Notes under the pieces: model-generated
Told to the model about the DNA's origin: nothing
What the model saw: only the letters and a program-made list of their open reading frames with translations
The model's database searches: none
Source of the DNA: CAZJYI01 sp964550025
GTDB lineage: Bacteria > Verrucomicrobiota > Kiritimatiellia > UBA8416 > CAYOBW01
Assembly (NCBI GenBank): GCA_964550025.1
Contig: CAZJYI010000264.1
Location: 1-10,274 of the forward strand
DNA: 10,274 nt
Reading direction: 5' to 3'
In this document: positions 1 through 5,612 of the stretch, one piece after another
How positions within the stretch are numbered: position 1 is the stretch's first letter
How the letters are laid out: each line of letters opens with the position of its first letter
Translations under genes and position numbers: made by a program

Positions 1-373
1 TTTGTGGCGTTTCAGGGTGTCGGTCACGAGTCCTGCGCGCGAAAGTGCCCGGACCAGTGGCGAAGCGCCGTAGAAGCGTTCGTGGCGGGCCTGTGAGAGC
101 AGACCGGGGCGTCGCGCGTCACTGCCCGGCAGCGTCCCCGCATCCGCTTGACCGCGAGCTCCATTCCCGGGTGAAAGAACGACTCGCACGCACTGCTCAA
201 CCGACAACTTGACACCCCGTCCGATCGCGGTCACTCTCCCTGAAGAAGCGAGGGGGCGCCCCAGCCACGAGTAGTGACTCAAAGAAACCGTAGTTGCATC
301 ACCGGGCGGGCCCCGGCAACAACCGCAGAGGGTTAGCACCGATATTCACGACATCGAGCGTGGGAATACGTGT
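1..373. other. unassigned left-edge region with one long open frame
   Basis: I cannot assign a gene here. On the minus strand one frame is free of stops from a GTG at 337-339 down to the window edge, over 110 codons, and its last residues read ASPLVRALSRAGLVTDTLKR. I recognise no family in it, and at this GC content a chance open frame is quite possible. The plus strand frames are interrupted by stops near 94, 172, 212 and 334. The sequence has short self-complementary stretches, such as GGGGCGCCCC near 253 and a GTTG/CAAC plus CCGGG/CCCGG hairpin at about 293-321. If the neighbouring integron interpretation is right, this could be the end of an earlier cassette. Treat it as undetermined. Confidence 0.2.
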
Positions 374-380
374 GTTCGGA
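314..380 (+). other. possible attC-like cassette boundary, first of three
   Basis: CGGCAAC (314-320) followed by AACC resembles the 5' R'' box seen at the other two boundaries. GTTCGGA (374-380) would be the 3' R' box, nine bases before the ATG of the next gene. Between them, TATTCACG (343-350) can pair with CGTGGGAATA (359-368) with a two-base bulge, which is weak compared with the next site. The main argument is indirect: GTTCGGA is the exact complement of TCCGAAC at 635-641, as expected if both belong to one excisable circular cassette. The L boxes are not convincing. The call is inference from the array pattern. Confidence 0.35.
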
Positions 381-388
381 GCAAGAAG

Positions 389-691
389 ATGAAGACAGAA
401 GACAGATTCGCAGGACGAAGCTGGCTGAATATTCTGGCAGCGGTGACACTGATCGCAGGGCTCATTTTCCCAATCGTATCTGGACTTGACTGGCCAACCT
501 TCAGGGGCGTACTCGCGTGGTACGTCTTGGTCTTCATTCTGACCCTCGTCATTGCGAGTGCCGCGCGTACTCAGGAAAGACTCGCAAGAATCGAGCATCA
601 CCTTGGGTTGACCGAGACATCGAGAACGGAGAACTCCGAACAACCGGATGGAGCAGTTACTCAGGAAGCCGCGCAAAGCGCGGCTCCCTGA
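389..691 (+). CDS. small two-helix membrane protein (hypothetical, cassette-borne)
   Basis: This 100-residue protein has no family that I recognise. Residues about 12-34 (starting WLNILAAVTLIAGL) and 38-60 (starting FRGVLAWYVLVFIL) are two hydrophobic helices joined by a short loop. A basic, amphipathic stretch (RTQERLARIEHHLGL) follows, and could lie along the membrane or form a short coiled coil. The last 24 residues are Ser/Gln/Ala-rich and low in complexity, and they are encoded by the attC-like hairpin, so they look like read-through into a recombination site rather than a functional domain. The ATG at 389 has GGAG seven bases upstream and lies 15 bases after the GTTCGGA core at 374. The next gene follows after 31 bases on the same strand. 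Base composition looks lower in GC than the flanking genes. Its function is unknown; an inner-membrane accessory protein is a guess. Confidence 0.65.
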   Translation: MKTEDRFAGRSWLNILAAVTLIAGLIFPIVSGLDWPTFRGVLAWYVLVFILTLVIASAARTQERLARIEHHLGLTETSRTENSEQPDGAVTQEAAQSAAP

Positions 692-715
692 GAAGCTCAT
701 CCGAGGACGTTTGCC
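635..715 (+). other. attC-like recombination site / imperfect hairpin between two small genes
   Basis: The elements run in attC order. R'' is TCCGAAC (635-641). L'' is CGGATGGAGC (645-654). An unpaired spacer AGTTA follows. The terminal stem is CTCAGG-A-AGCCGCGC (660-674), loop AAA, then GCGCGGCT-C-CCTGAG (678-692). Next come spacer AA, L' GCTCATCCG (695-703), and R' GTTTGCC (709-715). L'' pairs with L' over nine bases leaving one extra G (651) unpaired, like the extrahelical base that sets strand choice in attC. The R' box fits GTTRRRY only in its GTT core, so it is divergent. The membrane-protein gene ends inside it (TGA 689-691) and the acetyltransferase ATG is 14 bases after the G at 709. 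A transcription terminator is less likely because no T-run follows. Confidence 0.55.
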
Positions 716-722
716 AGACGAC

Positions 723-1187
723 ATGAGAGACGAGATTGCGATAGCCCGGATGCGAGTCGATGACATCGCGACTGCACTTGTTGTGTGGTCGCGGGCGGAG
801 GGAGTATACCTTTCGGAGTCCGACACGCCCGAGAGCATCGCGCAGTTTCTCCGTCGCAATCCGGATCCCTGTCTCGTGGCGAGAGTCGATGGGCGCATCG
901 TCGGCGCCGTGCTGTGCGGACACGACGGCAGGCGTGGTCACATCTACCATCTCGGCGTCGATCGGTCAGTGCGCAGGCGGGGAGTCGGCTCGGTGCTACT
1001 GTCCGGTTGCATGGCCAGGTTGGCCGACGCCGGCATTCCGGTCTGTCGGGCATCAGTTCTGACAGGCAATGCCGGGGCACAGGAGTTCTGGACTCGCGCC
1101 GGATGGATCGAGAGAGATCATCTCAAGCTGTACACGGGACTGACAGAACAGCGACAAGGCGAACAACCACCTCCGGCATACCTCTAG
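723..1187 (+). CDS. GNAT family N-acetyltransferase (YpeA-like)
   Basis: This protein should transfer an acetyl group from acetyl-CoA to an amine; the substrate cannot be told from sequence. Of its 154 residues, about 4-136 form one GNAT domain. The beta-strand and helix motif A is visible as HIYHLGVDRSVRRRGVGS (73-90), with the R-R-G-V-G-S pyrophosphate loop, followed by a helix. Motif B is NAGAQEFWTRAGW (116-128), the usual 'N..A..FW...GW' ending. The order and the GHDGRRG stretch before motif A match YpeA-type acetyltransferases. I chose ATG 723 because the GNAT fold begins right after it; an upstream in-frame ATG at 648 would add residues encoded by the attC-like hairpin. A possible ribosome site, GAGGA at 703, is rather far (15 bases). 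The last 14 residues, TEQRQGEQPPPAYL, lie beyond the domain and run into the next attC-like region. Confidence 0.88.
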   Translation: MRDEIAIARMRVDDIATALVVWSRAEGVYLSESDTPESIAQFLRRNPDPCLVARVDGRIVGAVLCGHDGRRGHIYHLGVDRSVRRRGVGSVLLSGCMARLADAGIPVCRASVLTGNAGAQEFWTRAGWIERDHLKLYTGLTEQRQGEQPPPAYL

Positions 1188-1239
1188 GTCTTGATTGGCG
1201 TCGATGAGGAGAAGCGGAAGCTGTATGATGCCGTTCGAG
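1158..1239 (+). other. possible attC-like boundary after the acetyltransferase
   Basis: GGCGAAC (1158-1164) followed by AACC repeats the start of the preceding site (TCCGAAC then AACC) in the same reading frame of the gene end, giving 'GEQP' here and 'SEQP' there. Its complement, GTTCGCC, matches the start of the acetyltransferase segment, GTTTGCC at 709, at six of seven bases. A 3' core GTTCGAG is at 1233, 75 bases from the 5' box core, close to the 71-base spacing of the preceding site. Internal pairing is poor: GGCATAC (1175-1181) against GTATGATGCC (1223-1232) needs a three-base bulge. The 5' box is fairly convincing; the 3' limit is uncertain. Confidence 0.3.
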
Positions 1240-1268
1240 ATTGCAAGCCCAAGGCGGCAACCAGATAG
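1188..1268 (+). pseudogene. possible coding remnant directly after the acetyltransferase stop
   Basis: After the TAG at 1185-1187 the same frame stays open for 26 codons to a TAG at 1266-1268. It reads protein-like, including GVDEEKRKLYDAVRDCKPKA, with purine-rich first codon positions typical of coding sequence. It has no own ATG (TTG at 1191 is the only plausible start) and no clear ribosome site. It could be the tail of a broken gene, a 26-residue peptide, or chance. It overlaps the proposed third attC-like site, so the two readings compete. I do not recognise a family. Confidence 0.2.
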
Positions 1269-1296
1269 ACGTCCTGTGTTCCCCAGACGTTGTGGT

Positions 1297-4095
1297 CTAT
1301 CTCGCCTTCTCGTGCCACGTCTTCAGCTCGCACGGATAGAACGATACGCGGTACTTGCCTGCCCTGGCCGAGACGGGGCTCCCCGCTACCATGTCGTGCA
1401 TCGCGCCGCCGTTGCCCAGCCTGAGTGCCACGCCTTGCTTTGCCGTCAGTCCGGTGTTCACGAGAGCGTAGTAGGTGCCGTTGGCCGGTGTCCGAATGCG
1501 CCGGACTACGATGTCCGGGTCGGTGCAAGCAGCCTTTACCACTTCACTGGACAGGGCCGGAAGCGCCAGGAAGGCGCGATTGAAGCGGCGGACGTACTCC
1601 GGGTAACCGCGGTTGAAGCTGTTGCCTGACAGGTATCCGATGTACCACGGGTCGCCGTTGGCGACGGCGCGCGCTTCCGCCAACATGCAGTACGGCCCCG
1701 CGCGTTCCACGTCGGCCACGAAGTAACCGAGCTTGTTCTTGTCGTTCTTGTCGAACATCATGTTCTCGTTGAGCGCGTAATGCCGAACGATGAACAGGCC
1801 GGACGGGCCGCGGAAGGCATCGAACGTTGCGGGGTCGGCGACCGTGTAGGCGCGGTTGAAGCAGTGCGAGAGCAAGACCCCCTCGGTGCTCTTGTAGCGT
1901 TGCGGGTCGGACGGCGGACTGGCGTGGTGGACCTCCCACCCTCCCCAGTTGAGCCGTTCGGACAGAAGGGCCTGCAGGTACCTGTGTTCGGCCGCCACGT
2001 CGTCGATGTGGACCGGGGTGACCCACCGTTCTCCCTCCTTGTGCATCGCCTGCTTTAGAATGGGCTGCCAGTGGGCCGTGTCGTCGGTGACGATGACCGG
2101 ATCCCAGCTAGGGAACGACACGCCGGGCTCTCCGGGATGGGCGGTGAACAGTACGACCGCCTCGGGGCCGACGCCGGCCTTGCGCAGATGGTCGCGCATC
2201 GCCTCCAGGAATTGCCGCCTCTTCCCGTACCACCAGTCGTAGTACTTCGTGAGAAGCCCCCCTTCCTTCTTCAGATCGTCACGCGTGATGGGCTTGCCCC
2301 CGTTGGCCTCCTCTGCGAAACGCGCGCGGGTGCCGTCGCCGAAACCGACTGGAAGCTGCGAACGCGGTCGCAGCCATGCGCCGACGAAACGGGCCTTGTC
2401 TCGATGCCGCACGATGGTCAGGTCGAGCATCTTCTTGAAGTCTTCATAGGTGTCGGGGTCCGTGATATCGGCGTTGGCCGACTCGATCCATTTGATGTGC
2501 GTGTAGGCGTCATCCCGCGTCAGCGGCTTAGCGCGGCGCTCGAACCCGAGTCCCTTCTGGCCCTTGCTGCCGGAGTACTCGTAGTAGGGGAGAACGTTGA
2601 AGCCATTCTCGCCCATGAGGGAAACGATGCTCTTCCACAAGTCCTTGTGCTCGGCATTGAAGTAGACCCAGGCATTGCCGCCGCCGTCGGTGGAATCCCA
2701 GTGCTGGCAGGCCCCGAACTCCAACAGGTCCTTTGAGTACGTGTTGATTCCCAGAAAATGCATGAGCCGGGCCTTGTAGCTGTACCAGTCCAGCGGTTCC
2801 GTGATGCCCCTGAGCGCGTTCTTCTTGCCGCCGATGACCCCGTCTGCCATCTCCTCTCGCCAGAAGATGTGGCGATGCGGCAGTTCTCCGGGCGGAAGGG
2901 AAGGGGACAGGTAGAGCTTCTCCGGTTCGGGCACGGCGAGAAGCCGAATGCGGGATACGGCTGCTCCGGCGGAGGCCGGGATGTTGCGGGCGGAGAACTG
3001 CGCCAGCGTGACCGTGAACCCGTCATCGGGGCCGAGAGGACGCTCCTGGTCTCCCCGCAGGAACTCGCGGTCTGGAAAGCGGTCGTGCAGGAAGAAGAGC
3101 ATATTCCAGGTTTCGTACTTGCCTGACAGCGGCGTGCCGAGCGATTCGCTGTTGCTGGCGACGTACTTGGCATGGAGCGCGTCGCCGAACGTGCTGCCGG
3201 TGTGCAGGCCGCGTGAGCACTCGTTACCGCCGTTCATGATCACCATGCTGCGCGGGGCGTCTTCAGGGTACTCAACGCTGAGCACGTATGCCGCCCCGGG
3301 TTGCAGGAGCTTCATCCTGCCGATCCGGTAGGAGACGTATGCGCATTCGCCGGGTGTCTTCTTCAGTACGCGGCAGGGCCGCCCCAGGACGCTATCCACG
3401 CGGCTGACACCGGTGGGGCTTTCGGCGAAACCGTGGTCCCGGCTGGCCGTGCCGCAATCGATCTCGTCAACGAGATAGGCCTTTCCAAACGGCGGGCCGA
3501 GATCGATCAACGGGCGTTTCTCCATCTCCGCCCTGGCGTGGGCAAGGGCAGCTTCACGCTCCGCGTGGGCCTTCGCTTCCTCGGCTTTGCGCGCGAGCAT
3601 GGCCTGGTGTGCCTGGGGCGTGTATTCGTAGACGGCGATCTCCGTGAACTGCGCACCGGGCGTCATGCGCGTGATCCGCAGGTAACGCGTGGTGACGTCA
3701 AGCGGTACGTTGGCCCAGCGCATGTAGGAACCGCAGTCGTACGCAGCGATCTTCTGCCATGCGTCCGGCCTTCCTGCCGAAATGACCACCTCGCCCCTGT
3801 TGTGCGTGTCGAACAGCCACAGGCCCGAGAGGTTCTTCTCCGCGCCGAGGTCGATGTATGCGCTGTAGGGGTATGTCTTGTTGTGGCGCGAGTTTATCTG
3901 CCAGATCGAGGAGGGTTTGCCCGCGGGCGGGCCGATGATCTGCCTCTGTTCGTCAACCATGCCGCCGGGGTCGCCGACGTCGGCCTCGTTGACGACCATG
4001 TCCCGATTGAGCTCCAGTCGCACCTCCTGCCCGAGAAGATGACTGAAAGCGGTGGCTGTCAGAAGCCCGATGATTGTCGCCGTTCGGTATGACAT
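1297..4095 (-). CDS. secreted multidomain protein, probable glycoside-hydrolase-like with discoidin-like N-domain
   Basis: This is a large exported protein of 932 residues. Residues 1-22 form a signal peptide (MSYRTATIIGLLTATAFSHL, cleavage near LLGQ). Residues about 25-160 look like an F5/8 type C (discoidin) beta-sandwich that would bind sugar: 'SAYIDLGAEKNLSGLWLFDTH' and 'TTRYLRITRM..GAQFTEIAVYEY' are its usual strands. An Ala/Glu-rich helix (about 162-195) links it to a second beta-rich region. From about 410 the pattern turns alpha/beta, with 'LMHFLGINTYSKDLLEFG', 'ENGFNVLPYYEYSG' and 'GPEAVVLFTAHPGEPG', like the strands of a TIM-barrel glycosidase with acidic strand ends. The last 75 residues form a small beta domain common after such barrels. 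I cannot name the family or the catalytic acids. ATG 4095 follows a modest AGGA; the gene appears to be transcribed alone. Confidence 0.8.
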   Translation of the reverse strand: MSYRTATIIGLLTATAFSHLLGQEVRLELNRDMVVNEADVGDPGGMVDEQRQIIGPPAGKPSSIWQINSRHNKTYPYSAYIDLGAEKNLSGLWLFDTHNRGEVVISAGRPDAWQKIAAYDCGSYMRWANVPLDVTTRYLRITRMTPGAQFTEIAVYEYTPQAHQAMLARKAEEAKAHAEREAALAHARAEMEKRPLIDLGPPFGKAYLVDEIDCGTASRDHGFAESPTGVSRVDSVLGRPCRVLKKTPGECAYVSYRIGRMKLLQPGAAYVLSVEYPEDAPRSMVIMNGGNECSRGLHTGSTFGDALHAKYVASNSESLGTPLSGKYETWNMLFFLHDRFPDREFLRGDQERPLGPDDGFTVTLAQFSARNIPASAGAAVSRIRLLAVPEPEKLYLSPSLPPGELPHRHIFWREEMADGVIGGKKNALRGITEPLDWYSYKARLMHFLGINTYSKDLLEFGACQHWDSTDGGGNAWVYFNAEHKDLWKSIVSLMGENGFNVLPYYEYSGSKGQKGLGFERRAKPLTRDDAYTHIKWIESANADITDPDTYEDFKKMLDLTIVRHRDKARFVGAWLRPRSQLPVGFGDGTRARFAEEANGGKPITRDDLKKEGGLLTKYYDWWYGKRRQFLEAMRDHLRKAGVGPEAVVLFTAHPGEPGVSFPSWDPVIVTDDTAHWQPILKQAMHKEGERWVTPVHIDDVAAEHRYLQALLSERLNWGGWEVHHASPPSDPQRYKSTEGVLLSHCFNRAYTVADPATFDAFRGPSGLFIVRHYALNENMMFDKNDKNKLGYFVADVERAGPYCMLAEARAVANGDPWYIGYLSGNSFNRGYPEYVRRFNRAFLALPALSSEVVKAACTDPDIVVRRIRTPANGTYYALVNTGLTAKQGVALRLGNGGAMHDMVAGSPVSARAGKYRVSFYPCELKTWHEKAR

Positions 4096-4253
4096 GGGAG
4101 TGTCCTACCAGATCAAGGCTTCCGTGCCAAGCAAGACGAGAGGCGTCCGGTGAGGAGAAGTGCAAACGATATCCTGGTGCCGGGCCCTTCTGCCATACAC
4201 GAATCGACAAGGCTGGAGATTGCGGTAGCGATGCAGCCGCAGAGCATCCCCGC

Positions 4254-4317
4254 CCTTTGTCTTTACCTTCGTCTTCACCCTAATCTGCGCAGGAGAAGAC
4301 AAGGTCAAAGACGAAGG
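4254..4317. repeat. long imperfect inverted repeat with strand-biased arms
   Basis: A pyrimidine-rich arm (4254-4276) and a purine-rich arm (4295-4317) are complementary over about 22 positions, with one mismatch and one single-base bulge on each side, separated by an 18-base loop. The left arm is itself a tandem duplication of TTYGTCTTYACC. It could fold as a hairpin in either transcript. It lies behind the rubrerythrin terminator, so it may be a second transcription barrier, but no T-run follows. It may equally be a dispersed intergenic repeat of this genome. Confidence 0.6.
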
Positions 4318-4378
4318 CAACGACAAGGAGGCGGCGCGGTGGGAGATATGGGGCGGCGGGGGATTGCGCGACAGGCAC

Positions 4379-4423
4379 GGAAAGGAAGCGGGGCGGGACG
4401 GCGTCGGTGCCGCCTCGCCCCGC
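4379..4423 (-). terminator. intrinsic terminator of the perR-rubrerythrin operon
   Basis: On the minus strand, 25 bases after the rubrerythrin stop, GCGGGGCG-A-GGCGGC pairs with GCCGTC-C-CGCCCCGC around the loop ACCGAC. That gives 14 pairs (one G-U) with one A/C mismatch. A pyrimidine tail TTCCTTTCC follows. Stem strength, position and tail all fit an intrinsic terminator, although the tail is interrupted by C. Confidence 0.75.
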
Positions 4424-4447
4424 AAGAGAAACTGCGTTGAGTATGCC

Positions 4448-4948
4448 TCAGGCGATCTGGATGAACTTCTCGCCCGGGACGCTGCAGACCGGACAGGTGT
4501 CCGGCGCCGCGCCTTCGACGGTATTGCCGCACACGGGGCAGACGTAGATGGCGGTGGCGGGCAGGTCGTTGCCGGCTTTGACGGCCTCGAGCGCCTTGCT
4601 GTACAGCCCGTGGTGGACCTCCTCAACGGCCAGGGCGTTCTTGAAGGAGATCTCGGCGGCCTTGTTGCCTTCCGCCTGGGCTTCGGCCAGGAACGGCGGG
4701 TACATCTCGCGGTACTCGTATCCTTCGCCTTCGATCGCGGCTTCCAGGTTTTCCGTCGTGGTTTTGACACCGCTCAGAGCGCGCAGGTGCGCGTGCGCGT
4801 GCACCGTCTCCGCCTCGGCGGCAGCCCGGAACAGCTTGGCGACCTGCGGCAGACCATCGGCGTCCGCTTTCTTCGCAAACGCAAGGTACTTCCTGTTTGC
4901 CTGGCTCTCGCCGGCGAATGCAGCTTGAAGGTTGTCGGTTGTGGCCAT
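4448..4948 (-). CDS. rbr: rubrerythrin (peroxide reductase)
   Basis: Rubrerythrin reduces hydrogen peroxide to water in the cytoplasm of anaerobes and microaerophiles, taking electrons through its rubredoxin-type iron. The 166 residues hold the two expected parts. Residues 1-128 are a four-helix ferritin-like bundle with di-iron ligands: E14 in AGES, E47-x-x-H50 in ETVH, the acidic stretch around E75/E78, and E110-x-x-H113 in EEVHH. Residues 133-166 are the rubredoxin-like domain with C137-P-V-C140 and C152-P-V-C155. The length is a little under the classical 190 residues, as in the shorter rubrerythrins. ATG 4948 follows a strong AGGAGG eight bases upstream. The repressor gene ends 35 bases before it on the same strand, so the two are probably cotranscribed and peroxide-induced. 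Confidence 0.95.
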   Translation of the reverse strand: MATTDNLQAAFAGESQANRKYLAFAKKADADGLPQVAKLFRAAAEAETVHAHAHLRALSGVKTTTENLEAAIEGEGYEYREMYPPFLAEAQAEGNKAAEISFKNALAVEEVHHGLYSKALEAVKAGNDLPATAIYVCPVCGNTVEGAAPDTCPVCSVPGEKFIQIA

Positions 4949-4983
4949 TCTCTGTTCCTCCTTTTGTTGGTCTCTCTACGGGG

Positions 4984-5445
4984 CTAGCACGCGCGGGACG
5001 GTTCCCGCTGACAAGAACGGCATACCCCCCTCAATTCAATGTGGATGGAATCGACATCACCCATTGTCCGCGTAGACGCGGGTGGCGCGAAGCTGTCGAG
5101 CGCTGCGCTGTGAAAGTCCTGGATGGCGCCGCAGGACGTGCATACGAAGTGATGGTGTGGGTCCAGGTCAGCGTCAAACCTCATACGGTGGTCGGCCATC
5201 GCGACCTGCCGGATGACGCCATGCTCTTCAAGCGTCTTCAGGTTGCGGTAAACGGTGTCCAGTGAAATGGCCGGAATGCGCTGCTTGACCCCGCGGTAGA
5301 CTGATTCCGCGTCGGGATGTGCCGCGCTGCCAGCCAATTCACGGTATATTTCCATCCGCTGGTGGGTCGCCTTGAGCCCGGCTTCGCGACAGCGTTCCAC
5401 GAACCACTGGACCCGTTCCCGGAGGCTATGTTTGTTATGCGTCAC
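4984..5445 (-). CDS. perR: Fur/PerR-family metal-dependent repressor
   Basis: This DNA-binding repressor most likely senses peroxide and controls the rubrerythrin gene behind it. It has 153 residues. About 10-85 form the winged helix, including the recognition region 'SLDTVYRNLKTLEEHGVI' (61-78) typical of the family. The dimerisation domain follows with HHH (97-99), and with C102-T-S-C105 and C142-R-S-C145, the structural zinc pairs of Fur/PerR proteins. H43, D91/D95 and the histidines could make the regulatory metal site. The PerR assignment over Fur rests mainly on the rubrerythrin neighbour; the symbol is inferred. The start is GTG (5443-5445). The only ribosome-site-like AGGA lies inside the operator palindrome, rather far upstream, so repressor binding may also affect translation. 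The divergent neighbour is a toxin-antitoxin pair. Confidence 0.9.
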   Translation of the reverse strand: MTHNKHSLRERVQWFVERCREAGLKATHQRMEIYRELAGSAAHPDAESVYRGVKQRIPAISLDTVYRNLKTLEEHGVIRQVAMADHRMRFDADLDPHHHFVCTSCGAIQDFHSAALDSFAPPASTRTMGDVDSIHIELRGVCRSCQREPSRAC

Positions 5446-5455
5446 TCAGCAGGAT

Positions 5456-5471
5456 ATTCCTAGTTAGGAAT
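5456..5471. promoter_or_regulatory. 16-bp palindrome, candidate Fur/PerR operator
   Basis: ATTCCTA-GT-TAGGAAT is a perfect 7-2-7 inverted repeat. It lies 11 bases before the GTG of the repressor gene and just downstream of its promoter, at about +7 to +22. Its size and AT-rich arms resemble Fur-family boxes, though the classical Per box is 7-1-7 (TTATAAT-N-ATTATAA). Binding by the gene's own product would block transcription of the operon. Function is inferred from position and symmetry. Confidence 0.65.
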
Positions 5472-5484
5472 CATTACGGTATGC

Positions 5485-5513
5485 TGTATACGACATCACC
5501 CACGCCGTGTCAA
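5485..5513 (-). promoter_or_regulatory. sigma-70 type promoter of the perR-rubrerythrin operon
   Basis: Reading the minus strand, TTGACA (5513-5508), a 17-base spacer and TATACA (5490-5485) form a near-perfect vegetative promoter. Transcription would start around 5478, some 33 bases before the GTG start, so the palindromic operator falls in the first transcribed bases. Confidence 0.75.
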
Positions 5514-5576
5514 AGGGAAAAGCCAGGCTGGTGTGGCATTGGTAGTGTGGTGCCGCTGGAATCTCGAGAAAGCGGC

Positions 5577-5606
5577 TTGACGAAGGGATGACGTTATAAC
5601 TACTAT
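5577..5606 (+). promoter_or_regulatory. promoter of the toxin-antitoxin operon, with internal palindrome
   Basis: TTGACG (5577-5582), an 18-base spacer and TACTAT (5601-5606) form a plausible promoter. Transcription would begin about seven bases later, at or next to the ATG at 5613, giving a leaderless mRNA. A perfect palindrome GTTATAAC (5593-5600) fills the space next to the -10 and could be where the antitoxin complex binds. TATAAC or TATTAT could serve instead as the -10, but all put the start within a few bases of the ATG. No Shine-Dalgarno sequence precedes the gene. Confidence 0.55.
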
Positions 5607-5612
5607 TATTAC

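Larger units (their letters stand above)
4096..4447. other. 352-base gene-free interval
   Basis: No convincing gene lies here. From right to left it holds the terminator of the rubrerythrin operon (4379-4423), a long imperfect inverted repeat (4254-4317), and about 150 bases that must contain the promoter and leader of the large secreted protein to the left. I see no clear -35/-10 pair. Minus-strand frames cross the interval (for example towards 4105 and 3953) but are Arg/Pro/Ser-rich shadows with no ribosome site. Confidence 0.5.

Noticed and set aside
648..722. longer start for the acetyltransferase at ATG 648
   Set aside because: The extra 25 residues would be encoded by the attC-like hairpin and precede the GNAT fold; ATG 723 fits the family.
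299..898. 199-codon minus-strand open frame
   Set aside because: It is antisense to both the small membrane protein and the GNAT gene, whose motifs and starts are convincing.
1268..1289. possible terminator hairpin behind the large secreted protein gene
   Set aside because: The ACGTCCTG/CAGACGT pairing is short with a mismatch, and no T-run follows on the minus strand.
3301..4092. 263-codon plus-strand open frame
   Set aside because: It lies antisense to the N-terminal half of the large secreted protein and shows no domain pattern.
4254..4317. CRISPR-like or attC-like array
   Set aside because: Repeats are only two 12-base units back to back and their inverted copy, with no spacers and no GTT/AAC boxes.
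4105..4770. 221-codon minus-strand open frame over the terminator
   Set aside because: It is a shifted frame of rubrerythrin running through the terminator and the gap; it is Arg/Ser/Pro-rich without a family pattern.
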